Of a stretch of 64,000 nt of DNA, positions 36,739 through 45,945 are shown piece after piece. Made by a program: the position numbers and the translations under genes. The DNA is from Planctomycetota bacterium (GTDB taxonomy: Bacteria; Planctomycetota; UBA8742; UBA2392), in contig JADZFR010000002.1 of NCBI GenBank assembly GCA_020849795.1, positions 62,001-126,000 of the forward strand, written 5' to 3'. Under the pieces are notes generated by a model. It was not told the DNA's origin. It ran no database searches and saw only the letters and a program-made list of their open reading frames with translations. How positions within the stretch are numbered: the stretch's first letter is position 1; each line of letters opens with the position of its first letter.

Positions 36739-37206
36739 ATGTGGATTCCCGGCTTTGGCCGATACACCGCAAAGCCGGGCAACCGCGTCGGCGACGACGC
36801 CCCCGACTTCACGCTGCTCGACCAGGATGGCGTCCCGGTCAAGCTGAAGGACCAGCTTGGAGACAAGCCAATCGTGCTGGTGTTCTACCCCCGCGCCAGC
36901 AGCCCGATCTGTACGAAACAGATGTGCAGCCTTCGCGACAACTGGGCCACTGTAGTACAGAAGGCGAAAGTCTTTGGCGTAAGCTATGACCCGCCCGTCG
37001 CGCTGAAAGTCTTTCAGCGAAACGACAAGCTGCCGTTCACGCTGCTCAGTGACCCGGACAAGCGAGTCGCCGGCGCATATGGCGTTGCCGGCCTGTTCGC
37101 GGCCGCACGTGTGAGCTTTGTGATCGCGCCTGACGGCAAGATCAGTGCCGTCATCACCGACATCAAGGCCAGCGAACACGACCGGCAAGTGCTGGATGCC
37201 GTTTGA
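36739..37206 (+). CDS. Peroxiredoxin, BCP/AhpC-TSA family
   Basis: 155 aa with a thioredoxin fold. The N-terminal GDDAPDFTLLDQDGVPVKL and the active-site region RASSPICTKQMCSLRD identify a BCP-type peroxiredoxin. C58 is the peroxidatic Cys and C63, five residues on, the probable resolving Cys, as in E. coli BCP. The usual TPGCT box reads SPICT, so the Thr three residues before the Cys is Ser, a tolerated change. It is cytoplasmic and reduces peroxides. It is divergent from the GGDEF gene. Confidence 0.9.
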   Translation: MWIPGFGRYTAKPGNRVGDDAPDFTLLDQDGVPVKLKDQLGDKPIVLVFYPRASSPICTKQMCSLRDNWATVVQKAKVFGVSYDPPVALKVFQRNDKLPFTLLSDPDKRVAGAYGVAGLFAAARVSFVIAPDGKISAVITDIKASEHDRQVLDAV

Positions 37207-37230
37207 ACACTGCCCGGCCACGCTGCACAA

Positions 37231-37260
37231 GATAACCCCGGCGTTTCCGCCGGGGTTATC
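37231..37260. terminator. Bidirectional hairpin terminator
   Basis: A perfect 13-bp stem, GATAACCCCGGCG / CGCCGGGGTTATC, with a TTTC loop sits between the convergent peroxiredoxin gene and the secreted-protein gene at 37283. The A/T pairs at the base give short U-containing ends on either strand. Confidence 0.75.
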
Positions 37261-37282
37261 TGGCTGTATCGACATCTGGACG

Positions 37283-39091
37283 CTACTTGAGTCGCTCGAG
37301 TACCAGCACGATCAGTTCGCCATCGATTCCGGCGGCTGGACTGACCGCCGCCAGGCGTTCGCCAACCGCCAGGTCGTCGACGACACGCAACTGCGCCAGC
37401 GCGCTGCGTGAGCGCTCGATGCTTTGCGGTTCGCCGGGGTTCACGACCTCGAACTCCGTGGGCCCGACCGTGATGCCGGCACGCAACTCAATCTGCATGC
37501 GGCCTTCCGGCGCCAGCCGTGCCACCCACCGGAACTGGCTGCCCAGCACCATCGTGCCGATCACCGGGTCCTGCACCGCGACCTCGGTTGCCGTCATTGC
37601 CTCGTAATCACGCACCAGCGAAGCAAGACGCAGGTCCATCAGGTCATTGGCCTGGTTGGGCATGCTTCCCAAGATCCGCGACATCACGTTCTTGCCCGCA
37701 AGTACGCCCAGCTCGGCGGCATCCGCGGCTGTGGGGCGGCCCAACAGCACTCCCGCCGGCAGTGCCGCGGTGTCCTTGAGCTGATATGCCGTCAAGCGCA
37801 CAGCCACCGTGCCACCGCGATTGCGACGCTGTTCAATCGCCTGCAGCAGGCTATGTCGCTGCTCGATCTCAGCAGTCTGATCGTCCCCAAGGGCGGCAAA
37901 GCGAACACCCAGATAGGGGCCGACAACCATGATGTCATTGCCGAAGTCAACCAGCGTTTCTCCCAGCACGATCGCTGCATCGTTGTAGGGCCCGTCTTCG
38001 ATCGGCTCAATCGTGACCTGTGGCAGCAGTCTCTCGCCCAGCCACTCCTCACTGTTCGGAGTCATCAGCCACGCATCACCAAGCCCATGGCCGCGCAGGG
38101 CACCCGCGACATTTAACAGCTTGAGGACAGTGCCGTCGTCGCACTTGAGTTCCTGGTCGCGCACCGTACGGTCACAACGTGCGGTCACCATCAGGCGCCG
38201 CCCATCGCCGCCATCGAGAATCACGGCGCCGCCGTTCTCAAGCTCGGCGCTGATCGGCACATATCGGTACGCGACGTCCGGCAGTTCCACCATGCCGGCA
38301 GTCGTTTCGCGATTGCGCATACGGTTGAGTTGTGTCGAAACCTGCCAGCCCTGCAACCACAGGCGGCCGTCCGGCATGGACACTACTCCTACCACTATCT
38401 CTTCGCCGGTGTTCAGGGTGGACACCTCTGGCTCTGCCACCTTCGCACTGGTTGCCACATCGTAGTTGTGGTCTGCTACATATGTGGTGTGCTCTGTCCG
38501 CTGCAATACCAGCGGGTCGCCCAGCCCGCCTGCCATCGCGCCTACCATGCGCGCGTCCTTGGCCCGGGTTGCGACTTCGCTGGCTGGCACCAGCGGGCTG
38601 CCGACGTGGCCGTCATTCAGCCGGTAGATTACAACGTTGATCCGCGCCTGGCTGACCTCACTCAGGGCGTCAATCACCCACTTCATGCGGCGGTGATACT
38701 CTGCAGTACCGGTCAAGCGAACACTGGTCTCCGAGACCACGCGGCACCCCTCGTCGTTCATGCCGCAGAAATCGTCCAGGAGGTTGATCACGTCACTCAG
38801 GTCTTCCCAGCAGCGGGCCTCGTCTCCCGAGTCGCGCAGCGACCAGGTGTCCCACTCGCGTTCCAGCACGCGGCCGCCCAGCAAACGGTCCGGCGCAAGC
38901 ACGTCGCGAACCGCATTGGTGCGGGTGCCCAGGCGCATCTCGCTGCGTGACACGCCGCGAATGGTGTAGGTATGGCTCGTGACGACCGGTTGCGCCTCTT
39001 CAGCCTCTTGGGCGAACGGCGGTGTAGAGAGAGCAAACAAGCCCACCGCAGCTACGCATGCCACAGTGGTCAATCGAAAGACCGGATTCAT
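37283..39091 (-). CDS. Secreted protein of unknown function, 602 aa
   Basis: Start at ATG 39091, with GGGAGA 7 nt upstream. It has an N-terminal signal peptide (FRLTTVACVAAVGLFALSTP, then PFAQEAEEAQ). The body contains several alpha/beta repeats that begin like secretin N-domains (ARINVVIYRLNDGHVGS; GGTVAVRLTAYQLKD). There is also a probable disulfide pair (CWEDLSDVINLLDDFCGMND). No secretin pore domain or catalytic motif was recognised. It is likely periplasmic or outer-membrane associated. It is divergent from the HEAT lipoprotein gene (188-nt gap). Confidence 0.8.
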   Translation of the reverse strand: MNPVFRLTTVACVAAVGLFALSTPPFAQEAEEAQPVVTSHTYTIRGVSRSEMRLGTRTNAVRDVLAPDRLLGGRVLEREWDTWSLRDSGDEARCWEDLSDVINLLDDFCGMNDEGCRVVSETSVRLTGTAEYHRRMKWVIDALSEVSQARINVVIYRLNDGHVGSPLVPASEVATRAKDARMVGAMAGGLGDPLVLQRTEHTTYVADHNYDVATSAKVAEPEVSTLNTGEEIVVGVVSMPDGRLWLQGWQVSTQLNRMRNRETTAGMVELPDVAYRYVPISAELENGGAVILDGGDGRRLMVTARCDRTVRDQELKCDDGTVLKLLNVAGALRGHGLGDAWLMTPNSEEWLGERLLPQVTIEPIEDGPYNDAAIVLGETLVDFGNDIMVVGPYLGVRFAALGDDQTAEIEQRHSLLQAIEQRRNRGGTVAVRLTAYQLKDTAALPAGVLLGRPTAADAAELGVLAGKNVMSRILGSMPNQANDLMDLRLASLVRDYEAMTATEVAVQDPVIGTMVLGSQFRWVARLAPEGRMQIELRAGITVGPTEFEVVNPGEPQSIERSRSALAQLRVVDDLAVGERLAAVSPAAGIDGELIVLVLERLK

Positions 39092-39279
39092 AAGATTCTC
39101 CCGAAGGGAATGCAGGGGCACATGTGATTCTACTCCGCGCGGCTGCCTGCGGCGGACCTGAACGCAATCAGCCTTGCATATGCGCGATAGGCTGCGACTC
39201 GTCGCGAGAGCGAAACGATGGGTCCGCGGGGCGGCTGTGTCCTTGACGAACCGCTGTCGGTCCCGACAATCCGGGCCGC

Positions 39280-40011
39280 ATGCGTTGCTACTTCCTTTTG
39301 TTTGCACTCGTGTTTGCCGCCTTTTTGGCGGGGTGCCGCAATGCGCCCGCCGAGCGTCGGGAAGTCATCCGCTATGAAACCCAGGCCGTCGCAGACGAAG
39401 ACCGCAGCAAGCTGCGCGCGGACTTGACCACGCTGCTGCTGGGCAGCACCGACGAGCCAGCCGACGAAGACCCGCACGTGCGGGCAGCGGCGGCGCAGGG
39501 GCTTGGCAACCTGGGCGATCCTGCAGATGCCGAGCCATTGATTGACGCCATGGCCGGCCCCCTGGCCGACGAGTCCACGCAAGTTCGCATGGAGTGCGCC
39601 ATCTCTTTGGGCAAACTGCGCTACTCGGGCCCGCTGGATGAACGCCGTCTGCTGGTCGTGCGCACACTGCGCAACCGCGTGGCCTTTGACCGCGATGCCT
39701 CTGGTCGGCCCCTCGAAACCGAGTTCATGGTGCGCACGGCGATGCTGAGCAGCCTGGTCGGCCTGGGCGGCCGCAGCGGCGCCACCGCGATTCATGACAT
39801 CGCCAGCCGTATCAACCGGGACATTTCGTCATCCGGGTCGGTGTTCACGGGCGCCACCGACAAGGGGTTGCTCGATCGCTGCTTTGAGGGCCTGTGCGAC
39901 ATTACCGGGGTGCCCGTGCGCGAAGCCGCCGCTCACCGCCTGACGACGGACGATTTCGCCAAGCACCTGGAATGGTGGGCGGACCGAATCTCGCAGATGT
40001 CGGACAACTAG
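39280..40011 (+). CDS. HEAT-repeat lipoprotein
   Basis: 243 aa. A type II signal peptide ends in the lipobox FLAGC (Cys19). Residues about 65-120 form two HEAT-like helical repeats (DPHVRAAAAQGLGNLGDPAD and STQVRMECAISLGKLRYSG). A third degenerate repeat appears near MVRTAMLSSLVGLGGRSG, and LDRCFEGLCDITGVP follows. It is probably a membrane-anchored periplasmic scaffold with no catalytic residues. The GT87 gene starts 2 nt after its stop, so the two are probably co-transcribed. Confidence 0.85.
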   Translation: MRCYFLLFALVFAAFLAGCRNAPAERREVIRYETQAVADEDRSKLRADLTTLLLGSTDEPADEDPHVRAAAAQGLGNLGDPADAEPLIDAMAGPLADESTQVRMECAISLGKLRYSGPLDERRLLVVRTLRNRVAFDRDASGRPLETEFMVRTAMLSSLVGLGGRSGATAIHDIASRINRDISSSGSVFTGATDKGLLDRCFEGLCDITGVPVREAAAHRLTTDDFAKHLEWWADRISQMSDN

Positions 40012-40012
40012 C

Positions 40013-41401
40013 ATGGACATCAAGCGCAAGCTTTCGCCCTGGCTGCTGGCGTGCGGATGGGCGGTGCTGCTTGGTTTGGCGGCGTATCTGCCATCGTTCT
40101 GGTCGGCACGGTCGATGGACATCGCAGTGTACTGGGAAGCCGGTACACGCATGCGTCTTGGCGCGGTTGACCTGTACGCCGAGCCCACGGACCCTGAGAA
40201 CGACATCGGCTTGTACATCTACCCGCCGCTTTTTGCGGCGCTGATGGCACCCCTGACGTGGCTGCCGCGCGGCTTTGGATATGCCGCCTGGGCAATGATG
40301 CAATGGCTGATTGCTGTTGGTGCCTTTGTCGTGACCGGCCGCATGGTGGGCCTGCATGCAAGCCTGCGCAGCATGACCGGCCTGGGGTCGCTGACTTCGG
40401 CGGCGGGGCAGGAAGACAGCAAGGGAGCTTCGTTTGCCTTGCCGCTGCTGGTTGCCGTTTTTGGCGCCGCCTGGACCAACTTCAGCGAAGGGCAGGTCAA
40501 CTTTCTGCTGGTGTTGTTTGTGGCAGCCGGCCTGTGGCAGCTTGAGGCCGGCCGCACCATACGCGGCGGCCTGCTGCTGGCCGCTGCCGCGCACTTGAAG
40601 GTGATCCCGATCGTGCTGCTGCTGGTGCTGCTGGCGCAGCGAAGATTTAAAGCGGCCGGCGCCATGTTTGTCGGATGCAGCGCGCTGTGGCTGGCGCCGC
40701 TGGTCTGGACGGTTCCCGCGCACGGCGTAGTAGACGGCGTCGCCCGCAACATCGAGCTGACGCGCGAGTATGCCGACAGCATTGTCAGCCCGCGCGTGAA
40801 GTCGCAATCGCCCGACGACGTCGGCGGCGTCCGCGCGCCGAACAATTCGTTGGGGGCTGTCGTCAATCGCTACCTTGGCAACGACCAGCGGCTTGCGACT
40901 TCGCTGAAGCAGCGCTCGCCGCTGTTGTTCTCGGCGCCCGAGCCGCTGCGCAAGTGGGGCGGTTTCGGCCTGGGGTGTTTGCTGTTTGCCGCGGCGCTGC
41001 TGCTGGCATGGCGACGTAGCGGGCAACGCAATGCCCGCAATGCCGCAGCCGGGCTGGCGCTGCTTTCCGCTGCCCTTGGCAATCTGCTGTTCTGGCCGCA
41101 TCACCTGGCGCTGCTGCTGCTGGTGCTTGGGCCACTGCTTGCCGCCGCTGAGACACCTCGCCTTCGGCGCATCGCGTGGGCACTGTGTATCGCGGTGCTG
41201 GCCCTGTGCTTTGTGCCGATGATTGACAATGAGGGCGGCTGGCTGGTCTGGGTGCAGGTGCTGGGCACGCCGACGCTGTGTGTGCTGGCAGTGTTTGCAG
41301 TTGTGTGGATAACCTTTATGCGGCGCGGGATTGCGGGCGACAGCCTGCCACCTATACTCCCGCCCGATGACAAAACGGACACCCGGAATTCTGTTGCTTG
41401 A
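40013..41401 (+). CDS. GT87-type polytopic membrane glycosyltransferase (DUF2029)
   Basis: 462 aa with about ten hydrophobic helices. GT-C family features are present: an early acidic site after TM1 (MDIAVYWEAGTRMRLGAVDL), YIYPPLFAALMAPL, FSEGQVNFLLVLFVAAGLW and the GLLLAAAAHLKVIPIVLLL stretch. This is the DUF2029/GT87 signature of polyprenyl-phosphate-sugar-dependent mannosyl- or arabinosyl-transferases. The sugar is unknown. The last 35 nt overlap the carA start. The product likely acts on cell-envelope glycans. Confidence 0.88.
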   Translation: MDIKRKLSPWLLACGWAVLLGLAAYLPSFWSARSMDIAVYWEAGTRMRLGAVDLYAEPTDPENDIGLYIYPPLFAALMAPLTWLPRGFGYAAWAMMQWLIAVGAFVVTGRMVGLHASLRSMTGLGSLTSAAGQEDSKGASFALPLLVAVFGAAWTNFSEGQVNFLLVLFVAAGLWQLEAGRTIRGGLLLAAAAHLKVIPIVLLLVLLAQRRFKAAGAMFVGCSALWLAPLVWTVPAHGVVDGVARNIELTREYADSIVSPRVKSQSPDDVGGVRAPNNSLGAVVNRYLGNDQRLATSLKQRSPLLFSAPEPLRKWGGFGLGCLLFAAALLLAWRRSGQRNARNAAAGLALLSAALGNLLFWPHHLALLLLVLGPLLAAAETPRLRRIAWALCIAVLALCFVPMIDNEGGWLVWVQVLGTPTLCVLAVFAVVWITFMRRGIAGDSLPPILPPDDKTDTRNSVA

Positions 41402-42509
41402 AGATGGCCGCGCCTTCCGCGGCCGTCTTTTTGGTTCCGAGCGCAAAGGCTTCGGCGAAGTGGTGTTTCATACCGGCCTGACCGGCTATCAGGAAATCAT
41501 CACCGACCCAAGCTATGCCGGGCAGGTCGTCACGATGACAGCCACGCAGATCGGCAATTACGGCACCAACGCCGAAGACGACGAATGCGACAAACCGTGG
41601 CTCAGCGGTTTCGTGTGCCGCGAACTCAGCGGAATCGTCAGCAACCAACGCAGCTTGAAGAGCCTGCACGAGTTCTTGCTCGACCACAATGTGCCCGCGA
41701 TCGACGGACTGGACACTCGCGCACTGACACTGCATTTGCGCCGCCATGGCGCGATGCGCGGTGTCATTGCCCCCGACACCGACGAGAGGACGCTGCTTGC
41801 CGAAGTGAAAGCCAGCCCGACCATGGAGGGGCAGGATCTCGTCAAGGTCGTCAGCAATCGCCCTGCGTGGGACATGCGCGCCGGCTATGAGTCCGAGTTT
41901 GCCGAATCCAGCGTGCTCAAACCCGGCCAGCCGCGCCTGAAGTGTGCAGCCATCGACTACGGCGCCAAGCGCAACATCCTGCGCTGCCTGGTGCAGGTCG
42001 GCTTCGACGTGCGCGTGTTCAACGCCACCAGCAGCGCCGCCGAGATTCTTGCGTGGGAGCCCGACGCCGTGTTCCTGAGCAACGGCCCAGGCGACCCGGC
42101 TGCGTTGGGCTATGCGATTGATGAGATCAAGAAACTGGTTGCGAAGCGTCTGCCGGTGTTCGGCATCTGCCTTGGCCACCAGTTGCTGACGTGGGCGTTC
42201 GGCGGACGCACGTTCAAGATGAAGTTCGGGCACCACGCCGCGAACCACCCGGTGAAAGAACTTGCGACCGGCATGGTCGAGATCACCAGCCAGAACCACG
42301 GTTTCGCGACGGACCCGGCGAGCCTGCCCGCCGACGTTGAAATCACGCACATGAACATCAATGACAACACGGTCAGCGGCATACGCCACAAGACGCTGCC
42401 GGTGTTCAGCGTGCAGTATCACCCCGAGGCCAGCCCCGGCCCTCACGACAGCCTGCACCTGTTTCAGCGGTTCAAAGAGATGGCCGTCGGCCGGCTGGCC
42501 GCGAAGTAG
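41367..42509 (+). CDS. carA: Carbamoyl-phosphate synthase small subunit
   Basis: 380 aa, matching the usual length (E. coli 382). The N-terminal domain has FHTGLTGYQEIITDPSYAGQ. The C-terminal class I glutamine amidotransferase domain has the nucleophile in FGICLGHQLL, the NGPGDP motif and the catalytic His/Glu in QYHPEASPGPHD. It hydrolyses glutamine and passes ammonia to CarB for arginine and pyrimidine synthesis. carB is not in the window. The ATG lies within the end of the GT87 gene (35-nt overlap). Confidence 0.96.
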   Translation: MTKRTPGILLLEDGRAFRGRLFGSERKGFGEVVFHTGLTGYQEIITDPSYAGQVVTMTATQIGNYGTNAEDDECDKPWLSGFVCRELSGIVSNQRSLKSLHEFLLDHNVPAIDGLDTRALTLHLRRHGAMRGVIAPDTDERTLLAEVKASPTMEGQDLVKVVSNRPAWDMRAGYESEFAESSVLKPGQPRLKCAAIDYGAKRNILRCLVQVGFDVRVFNATSSAAEILAWEPDAVFLSNGPGDPAALGYAIDEIKKLVAKRLPVFGICLGHQLLTWAFGGRTFKMKFGHHAANHPVKELATGMVEITSQNHGFATDPASLPADVEITHMNINDNTVSGIRHKTLPVFSVQYHPEASPGPHDSLHLFQRFKEMAVGRLAAK

Positions 42510-42515
42510 CCGCAA

Positions 42516-44252
42516 CTACATGTTCGTGTAAATCGGCCCGCCGCCGCCTTCCGGCACGACCCAGTTGATGACCTGGTACGGGTCTTTGATGTCGCATGTC
42601 TTGCAGTGCACGCAGTTGCTGGCGTTGATTTTCAGCACCAGCCCCTGATCGTTCGTTTGCCCTTCGCCTTCGCGGTTCAGCTGCGGGCTCATGCCCTTGC
42701 CCTCGTCCTTGGGCACCATCTCGTACACCTTGGCGGGGCAGAAGTGCTGGCACGGGTTGCCGTATTCCTGCGTGCACTTGGTGATGCACACATCGGGCTG
42801 AATCACCTGCAGGTGGCAGGGCTGGTTTTCTTCGTGCGTGCTGCCCGAGTAGTACACGTCTTTCAGCTTGTCGAACGTCAGCTTGTCGTCGAACTGCGAC
42901 GCAGCTTGCGCAGGTGTGGTGCCGGGCTTTGCGACGCGGCGGTACTCCTTGTAGTCGGGCTCTGCCGACAGACGTGAGCTGAGCCCGCGGCCGCCGGTGA
43001 TCATGCTGAAGGCCACATTGATCATGCCGAATTTTTCGCCGCGCTGGAAACCCTGGCGGAAGTTGCGCACGCCCCACAGCTCGGCTTTGGCCCAGCTTGC
43101 CTCGAATCGGTTCTGGTACTTGTGCAGGGCAGCCGCGCTGAAGTCGCCCGACTTGAGGCTGTCGAATATCGTCTCTGCTGCCATGATGCCCGACTTGATC
43201 GCCAGATGAATGCCCTTCAGGCGCATGCTGTTCAGGAAGCCCGCCGTGTCGCCGACCAGCAGCAAGCCGTCTGCGGACAGCTTGGGCATCGAGAAATAGC
43301 CGCCGTCGGGAATCGTCTTGGCGCCGTAATGCAGAATCTCGCCGCCTTCGAGTATCCCCTTCAGCCACGCGTGTGACTTCCACTTCTGGAACAACTGGTG
43401 CGGGTCAAGCGTAGGGTCTTTGTAGTCCAGCCCCACCACCAGCCCGATGCTCACCAGGCCGTCGGCCATGCCGTACACCCAGCCGCCGCCAAACACGTTC
43501 TTGGGCAACGGGTATTTCATGGTGTGGTAGACGTCGCCCGGCTTGAGCAGTTTCTGACCGGCTTCCGAGAGCTTCCAGACTTCCTTGACGCCGATCTGGT
43601 ACATCTGCGGGTTGCGGCCGGCGTCCAGCTTGAGCTTCGGGACCAGGTGCTTGGCCAGGCTGCCGCGCGTGCCTTCGCCCAGTACGGTGACCTTGGCGGT
43701 CAGGTCGCCGCCAGGCATGAACTCGCCGTCCTTGGCATCGCCCCACTTGTCCACGCCCATGTCGCGCACGCGCACGCCCTTGACGCGGTTGTCTTCGTAC
43801 AGCACGTCGGCGCCGGGAAAACCGGGGAAGACGTTGACGCCCGCGGCTTCGGCTTTGGATGCCAGCCACTTGACGACCTTGTTCAGGCTGACGACGAACT
43901 TGCCGTGATTGCGCATGCTCGGCGGCACAAACTTGGGGCCGCCGCGTCGGGCGGCGTCCTTGAGCGCGATCATCGCGTCGTTCTTGACGGGCGACTCGAC
44001 CGGAAAGCCCTGCTGCTGCCAATCCGGGAACAGCTCGGCAATGCCGCGCGGGTCCATCACTGCGCCGGAAAGCTGGTGGTGGCCGATCTCGGGGGCTTTC
44101 TCGATGATGCTGACCTGCGGCTCCAGCTTGGTCTCAGCAGCCTCGTTGTGCTTGGCGACAAGCTGCATCAGCTTGATGGCGCAGGCCAGATTTGCGGGGC
44201 CCGCGCCGACCAGCAGCACGTCTTGCTCCATGATTTCGCGTTCAACGTCCAT
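42516..44252 (-). CDS. Electron-transfer flavoprotein:ubiquinone oxidoreductase
   Basis: 578 aa. The N-terminus has the FAD-binding Rossmann motif DVLLVGAGPANLACAI preceded by MDVEREIME, as is typical of ETF-QO. The middle has GGDLTAKVTVLGEGTRGSLA. The C-terminus binds one 4Fe-4S cluster through cysteines in NCVHCKTCDIKDP with an upstream Cys (NPCQHFCPAKVYEM). It passes electrons from ETF to the quinone pool during fatty-acid or amino-acid oxidation. No etfAB genes are in view. It is a monotopic membrane enzyme. It stops 6 nt from the convergent carA stop. Confidence 0.95.
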   Translation of the reverse strand: MDVEREIMEQDVLLVGAGPANLACAIKLMQLVAKHNEAAETKLEPQVSIIEKAPEIGHHQLSGAVMDPRGIAELFPDWQQQGFPVESPVKNDAMIALKDAARRGGPKFVPPSMRNHGKFVVSLNKVVKWLASKAEAAGVNVFPGFPGADVLYEDNRVKGVRVRDMGVDKWGDAKDGEFMPGGDLTAKVTVLGEGTRGSLAKHLVPKLKLDAGRNPQMYQIGVKEVWKLSEAGQKLLKPGDVYHTMKYPLPKNVFGGGWVYGMADGLVSIGLVVGLDYKDPTLDPHQLFQKWKSHAWLKGILEGGEILHYGAKTIPDGGYFSMPKLSADGLLLVGDTAGFLNSMRLKGIHLAIKSGIMAAETIFDSLKSGDFSAAALHKYQNRFEASWAKAELWGVRNFRQGFQRGEKFGMINVAFSMITGGRGLSSRLSAEPDYKEYRRVAKPGTTPAQAASQFDDKLTFDKLKDVYYSGSTHEENQPCHLQVIQPDVCITKCTQEYGNPCQHFCPAKVYEMVPKDEGKGMSPQLNREGEGQTNDQGLVLKINASNCVHCKTCDIKDPYQVINWVVPEGGGGPIYTNM

Positions 44253-44297
44253 GGCGGCAACTTAGCAGGGCGGGGCCGAGGTTCCAGTGTTGGCAAG

Positions 44298-44495
44298 TCA
44301 CTCGCCGAACAGCATGAACCACAAACCGAATATGACACAGGCCAACCCGAGCAACACCTGCAACGCCACCTGCACCATCATCACGGCCCGCGCCGGCCGG
44401 CGGGCCGAAGTCTGCCAGTTGCGCACCGAGCGAAACGCGCCCATGAACGCAACCGCGGCCATGCCCAACACTCCGCCAACCAGAAGACCATGCAT
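44298..44495 (-). CDS. Small two-helix membrane protein, 65 aa
   Basis: A short frame from ATG 44495 (or GTG 44510) encodes two hydrophobic helices, MHGLLVGGVLGMAAVAFMGA and VQVALQVLLGLACVIFGLWF. They are separated by a basic loop (RSVRNWQTSARRPARAV), giving an N-out/C-out hairpin. No ribosome-binding site is obvious. It lies between the glycerate kinase and ETF-QO genes on the same strand, with gaps of 32 nt and 45 nt, and may belong to one operon. No family is recognised. Confidence 0.5.
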   Translation of the reverse strand: MHGLLVGGVLGMAAVAFMGAFRSVRNWQTSARRPARAVMMVQVALQVLLGLACVIFGLWFMLFGE

Positions 44496-44527
44496 GATGA
44501 CAGCTTGCACAAAGCAACGCCGGCATG

Positions 44528-45631
44528 CTAGCGGGCAAGCAGGCGGGTCACTGCCGCAGCGTGCTGCGTCAGGGCAGCCTCGGTTTCAGTCAGTCTGTCC
44601 TGCAGGCGGCCGCCGTGGGGCGAGATCGTAAAGACCGCGGTCACACCCTCGATACTGACAGGGCGCGTGGTGCCGGCCAGCACCACCAGCGGCACATGGG
44701 CGGCATTGCAGGCGTGCGCCAGCGCCGCGATCAGCTTGCCGTCGGCGGTCTGTTCGTCGTAGCTGCCTTCGCCTGTGAACACGGCATCGACGCCCTTGAG
44801 CAACCTCTCGAACCCGATCAATTCCAGCACCTTGCGGGCACCCTCAATCAGCTTGCCGCCAAGCAGCAGCGTGCCAAACCCCATGCCGCCCGCGGCGCCG
44901 CTGCCGGGCTCAAGGCCATCGGCCCTTGCACCGGCGTTGCGCGCGCATTGCGCGTAAATCGACAGGCCCTCTTCCAGCTTGTGCATGGCGCGGGTCGTGC
45001 CGCCCTTCTGCACGACGTACTTGCGGCTTGCGCCATGGGGGCCGAGCATCGGCGACATCACATCGCACATCGCCTGCAACCGCACGGTCTTGAGCCGCGG
45101 GTCGAGCGCGCTGAAATCAACGCGGCGCAGGTCTTTCAGTCGGCCGCCAGTGGGCAACAGTTCAGCATTGTTCCCGTCGAAAAACTTCGTGCCCAATGCC
45201 GCGCACATCCCGGCGCCGCCGTCGCTGGTGGCGCTGCCGCCCAGGCCCAGCAGGATCTCGTCCACGCCAAGTTCCAGCGCGGCTTTGATCATCTGGCCTA
45301 CGCCGTACGTGTCGGTCTCAAGAGGGTTGCGTTCGTGCTCGGCCAGGCGCCACAAACCGCAGGCCTGCGCACTCTCAACCATGGCCCGTTTGCCGTCGGC
45401 GCTCACGCCGATCACCGTCGGCACGTCGCGGCCCAGGGCATCCCGAGCGGCCACTTGTTTGCTGGTCGGAAACGCGGCTTTCAGCACTTCCAGGGTGCCA
45501 TCGCCGCCGTCCGCAAGCGGCAGCACGCGGGCGTCCGCGCCTGCGGCCCGGACACCCGCTGCCAGTGCCTCCGCGGCTTGGCCCGCAGAACACGCCTGCT
45601 TGAACTTGTCGGGCGCGCACAGGATCAGCAT
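44528..45631 (-). CDS. Glycerate kinase (GlxK/GarK family)
   Basis: 367 aa from ATG 45631 (MLILCAPDKFKQACSAG), the usual family N-terminus; a longer frame from 45661 is possible. The signature segments are LPLADGGDGTLEVLKAAF, LGLGGSATSDGGAGMCAALG, PGSGAAGGMGFGTLLLGG and DAVFTGEGSYDEQTADGK. It phosphorylates D-glycerate to 2-phosphoglycerate, feeding glycolysis via photorespiration-like or glucarate degradation routes. There are no membrane segments. Typical members have 370-380 residues, so it is complete. Confidence 0.95.
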   Translation of the reverse strand: MLILCAPDKFKQACSAGQAAEALAAGVRAAGADARVLPLADGGDGTLEVLKAAFPTSKQVAARDALGRDVPTVIGVSADGKRAMVESAQACGLWRLAEHERNPLETDTYGVGQMIKAALELGVDEILLGLGGSATSDGGAGMCAALGTKFFDGNNAELLPTGGRLKDLRRVDFSALDPRLKTVRLQAMCDVMSPMLGPHGASRKYVVQKGGTTRAMHKLEEGLSIYAQCARNAGARADGLEPGSGAAGGMGFGTLLLGGKLIEGARKVLELIGFERLLKGVDAVFTGEGSYDEQTADGKLIAALAHACNAAHVPLVVLAGTTRPVSIEGVTAVFTISPHGGRLQDRLTETEAALTQHAAAVTRLLAR

Positions 45632-45710
45632 CGAAAGGCCGGGGCTTGGGGTGGCGTGCATGCCGGTTCTGCATGCACGAGATCATCATCCACTAACCGC
45701 GCAACGACAC

Positions 45711-45923
45711 TCACGCCGTCTTCATCAGGTAGAACAGTCTGCGTGACTGGTCGTGGCTTACAGGCTCTGTAACCACGCTGACCAGAACATAGCCCAGTTG
45801 GCCATAGTTGCGCAGCATCATCGTCTCGCTGTCCACGCCGAAGAAGCCCGGGTTCTTGGCGTCCGGGTCATGGCGTTCGTGCTGGTTCACGATGCGTTCG
45901 ACCACGATGAATTCGTTCGGCAT
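45711..45923 (-). CDS. Small DUF4177-like protein, 70 aa
   Basis: ATG 45923 has a strong CGGAGG site 5-6 nt upstream, which fixes the start. The sequence begins MPNEFIVVERIV and ends with LRNYGQLGYVLVSVVTEPV, then RLFYLMK. This resembles the short DUF4177 fold (a beta-alpha-beta-beta unit with a lngGWELVSV-like turn). The match is by eye only and weak. It lies 22 nt downstream of the winged-helix regulator and is probably in its operon. Confidence 0.6.
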   Translation of the reverse strand: MPNEFIVVERIVNQHERHDPDAKNPGFFGVDSETMMLRNYGQLGYVLVSVVTEPVSHDQSRRLFYLMKTA

Positions 45924-45945
45924 GCATGCCTCCGTTTGGTGCGGA

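Noticed and set aside
39902-41446. 514-codon minus-strand frame opposite GT87
   Set aside because: The frame is Gln/His/Arg-rich with no domain; GT87 helices and carA are on the plus strand.
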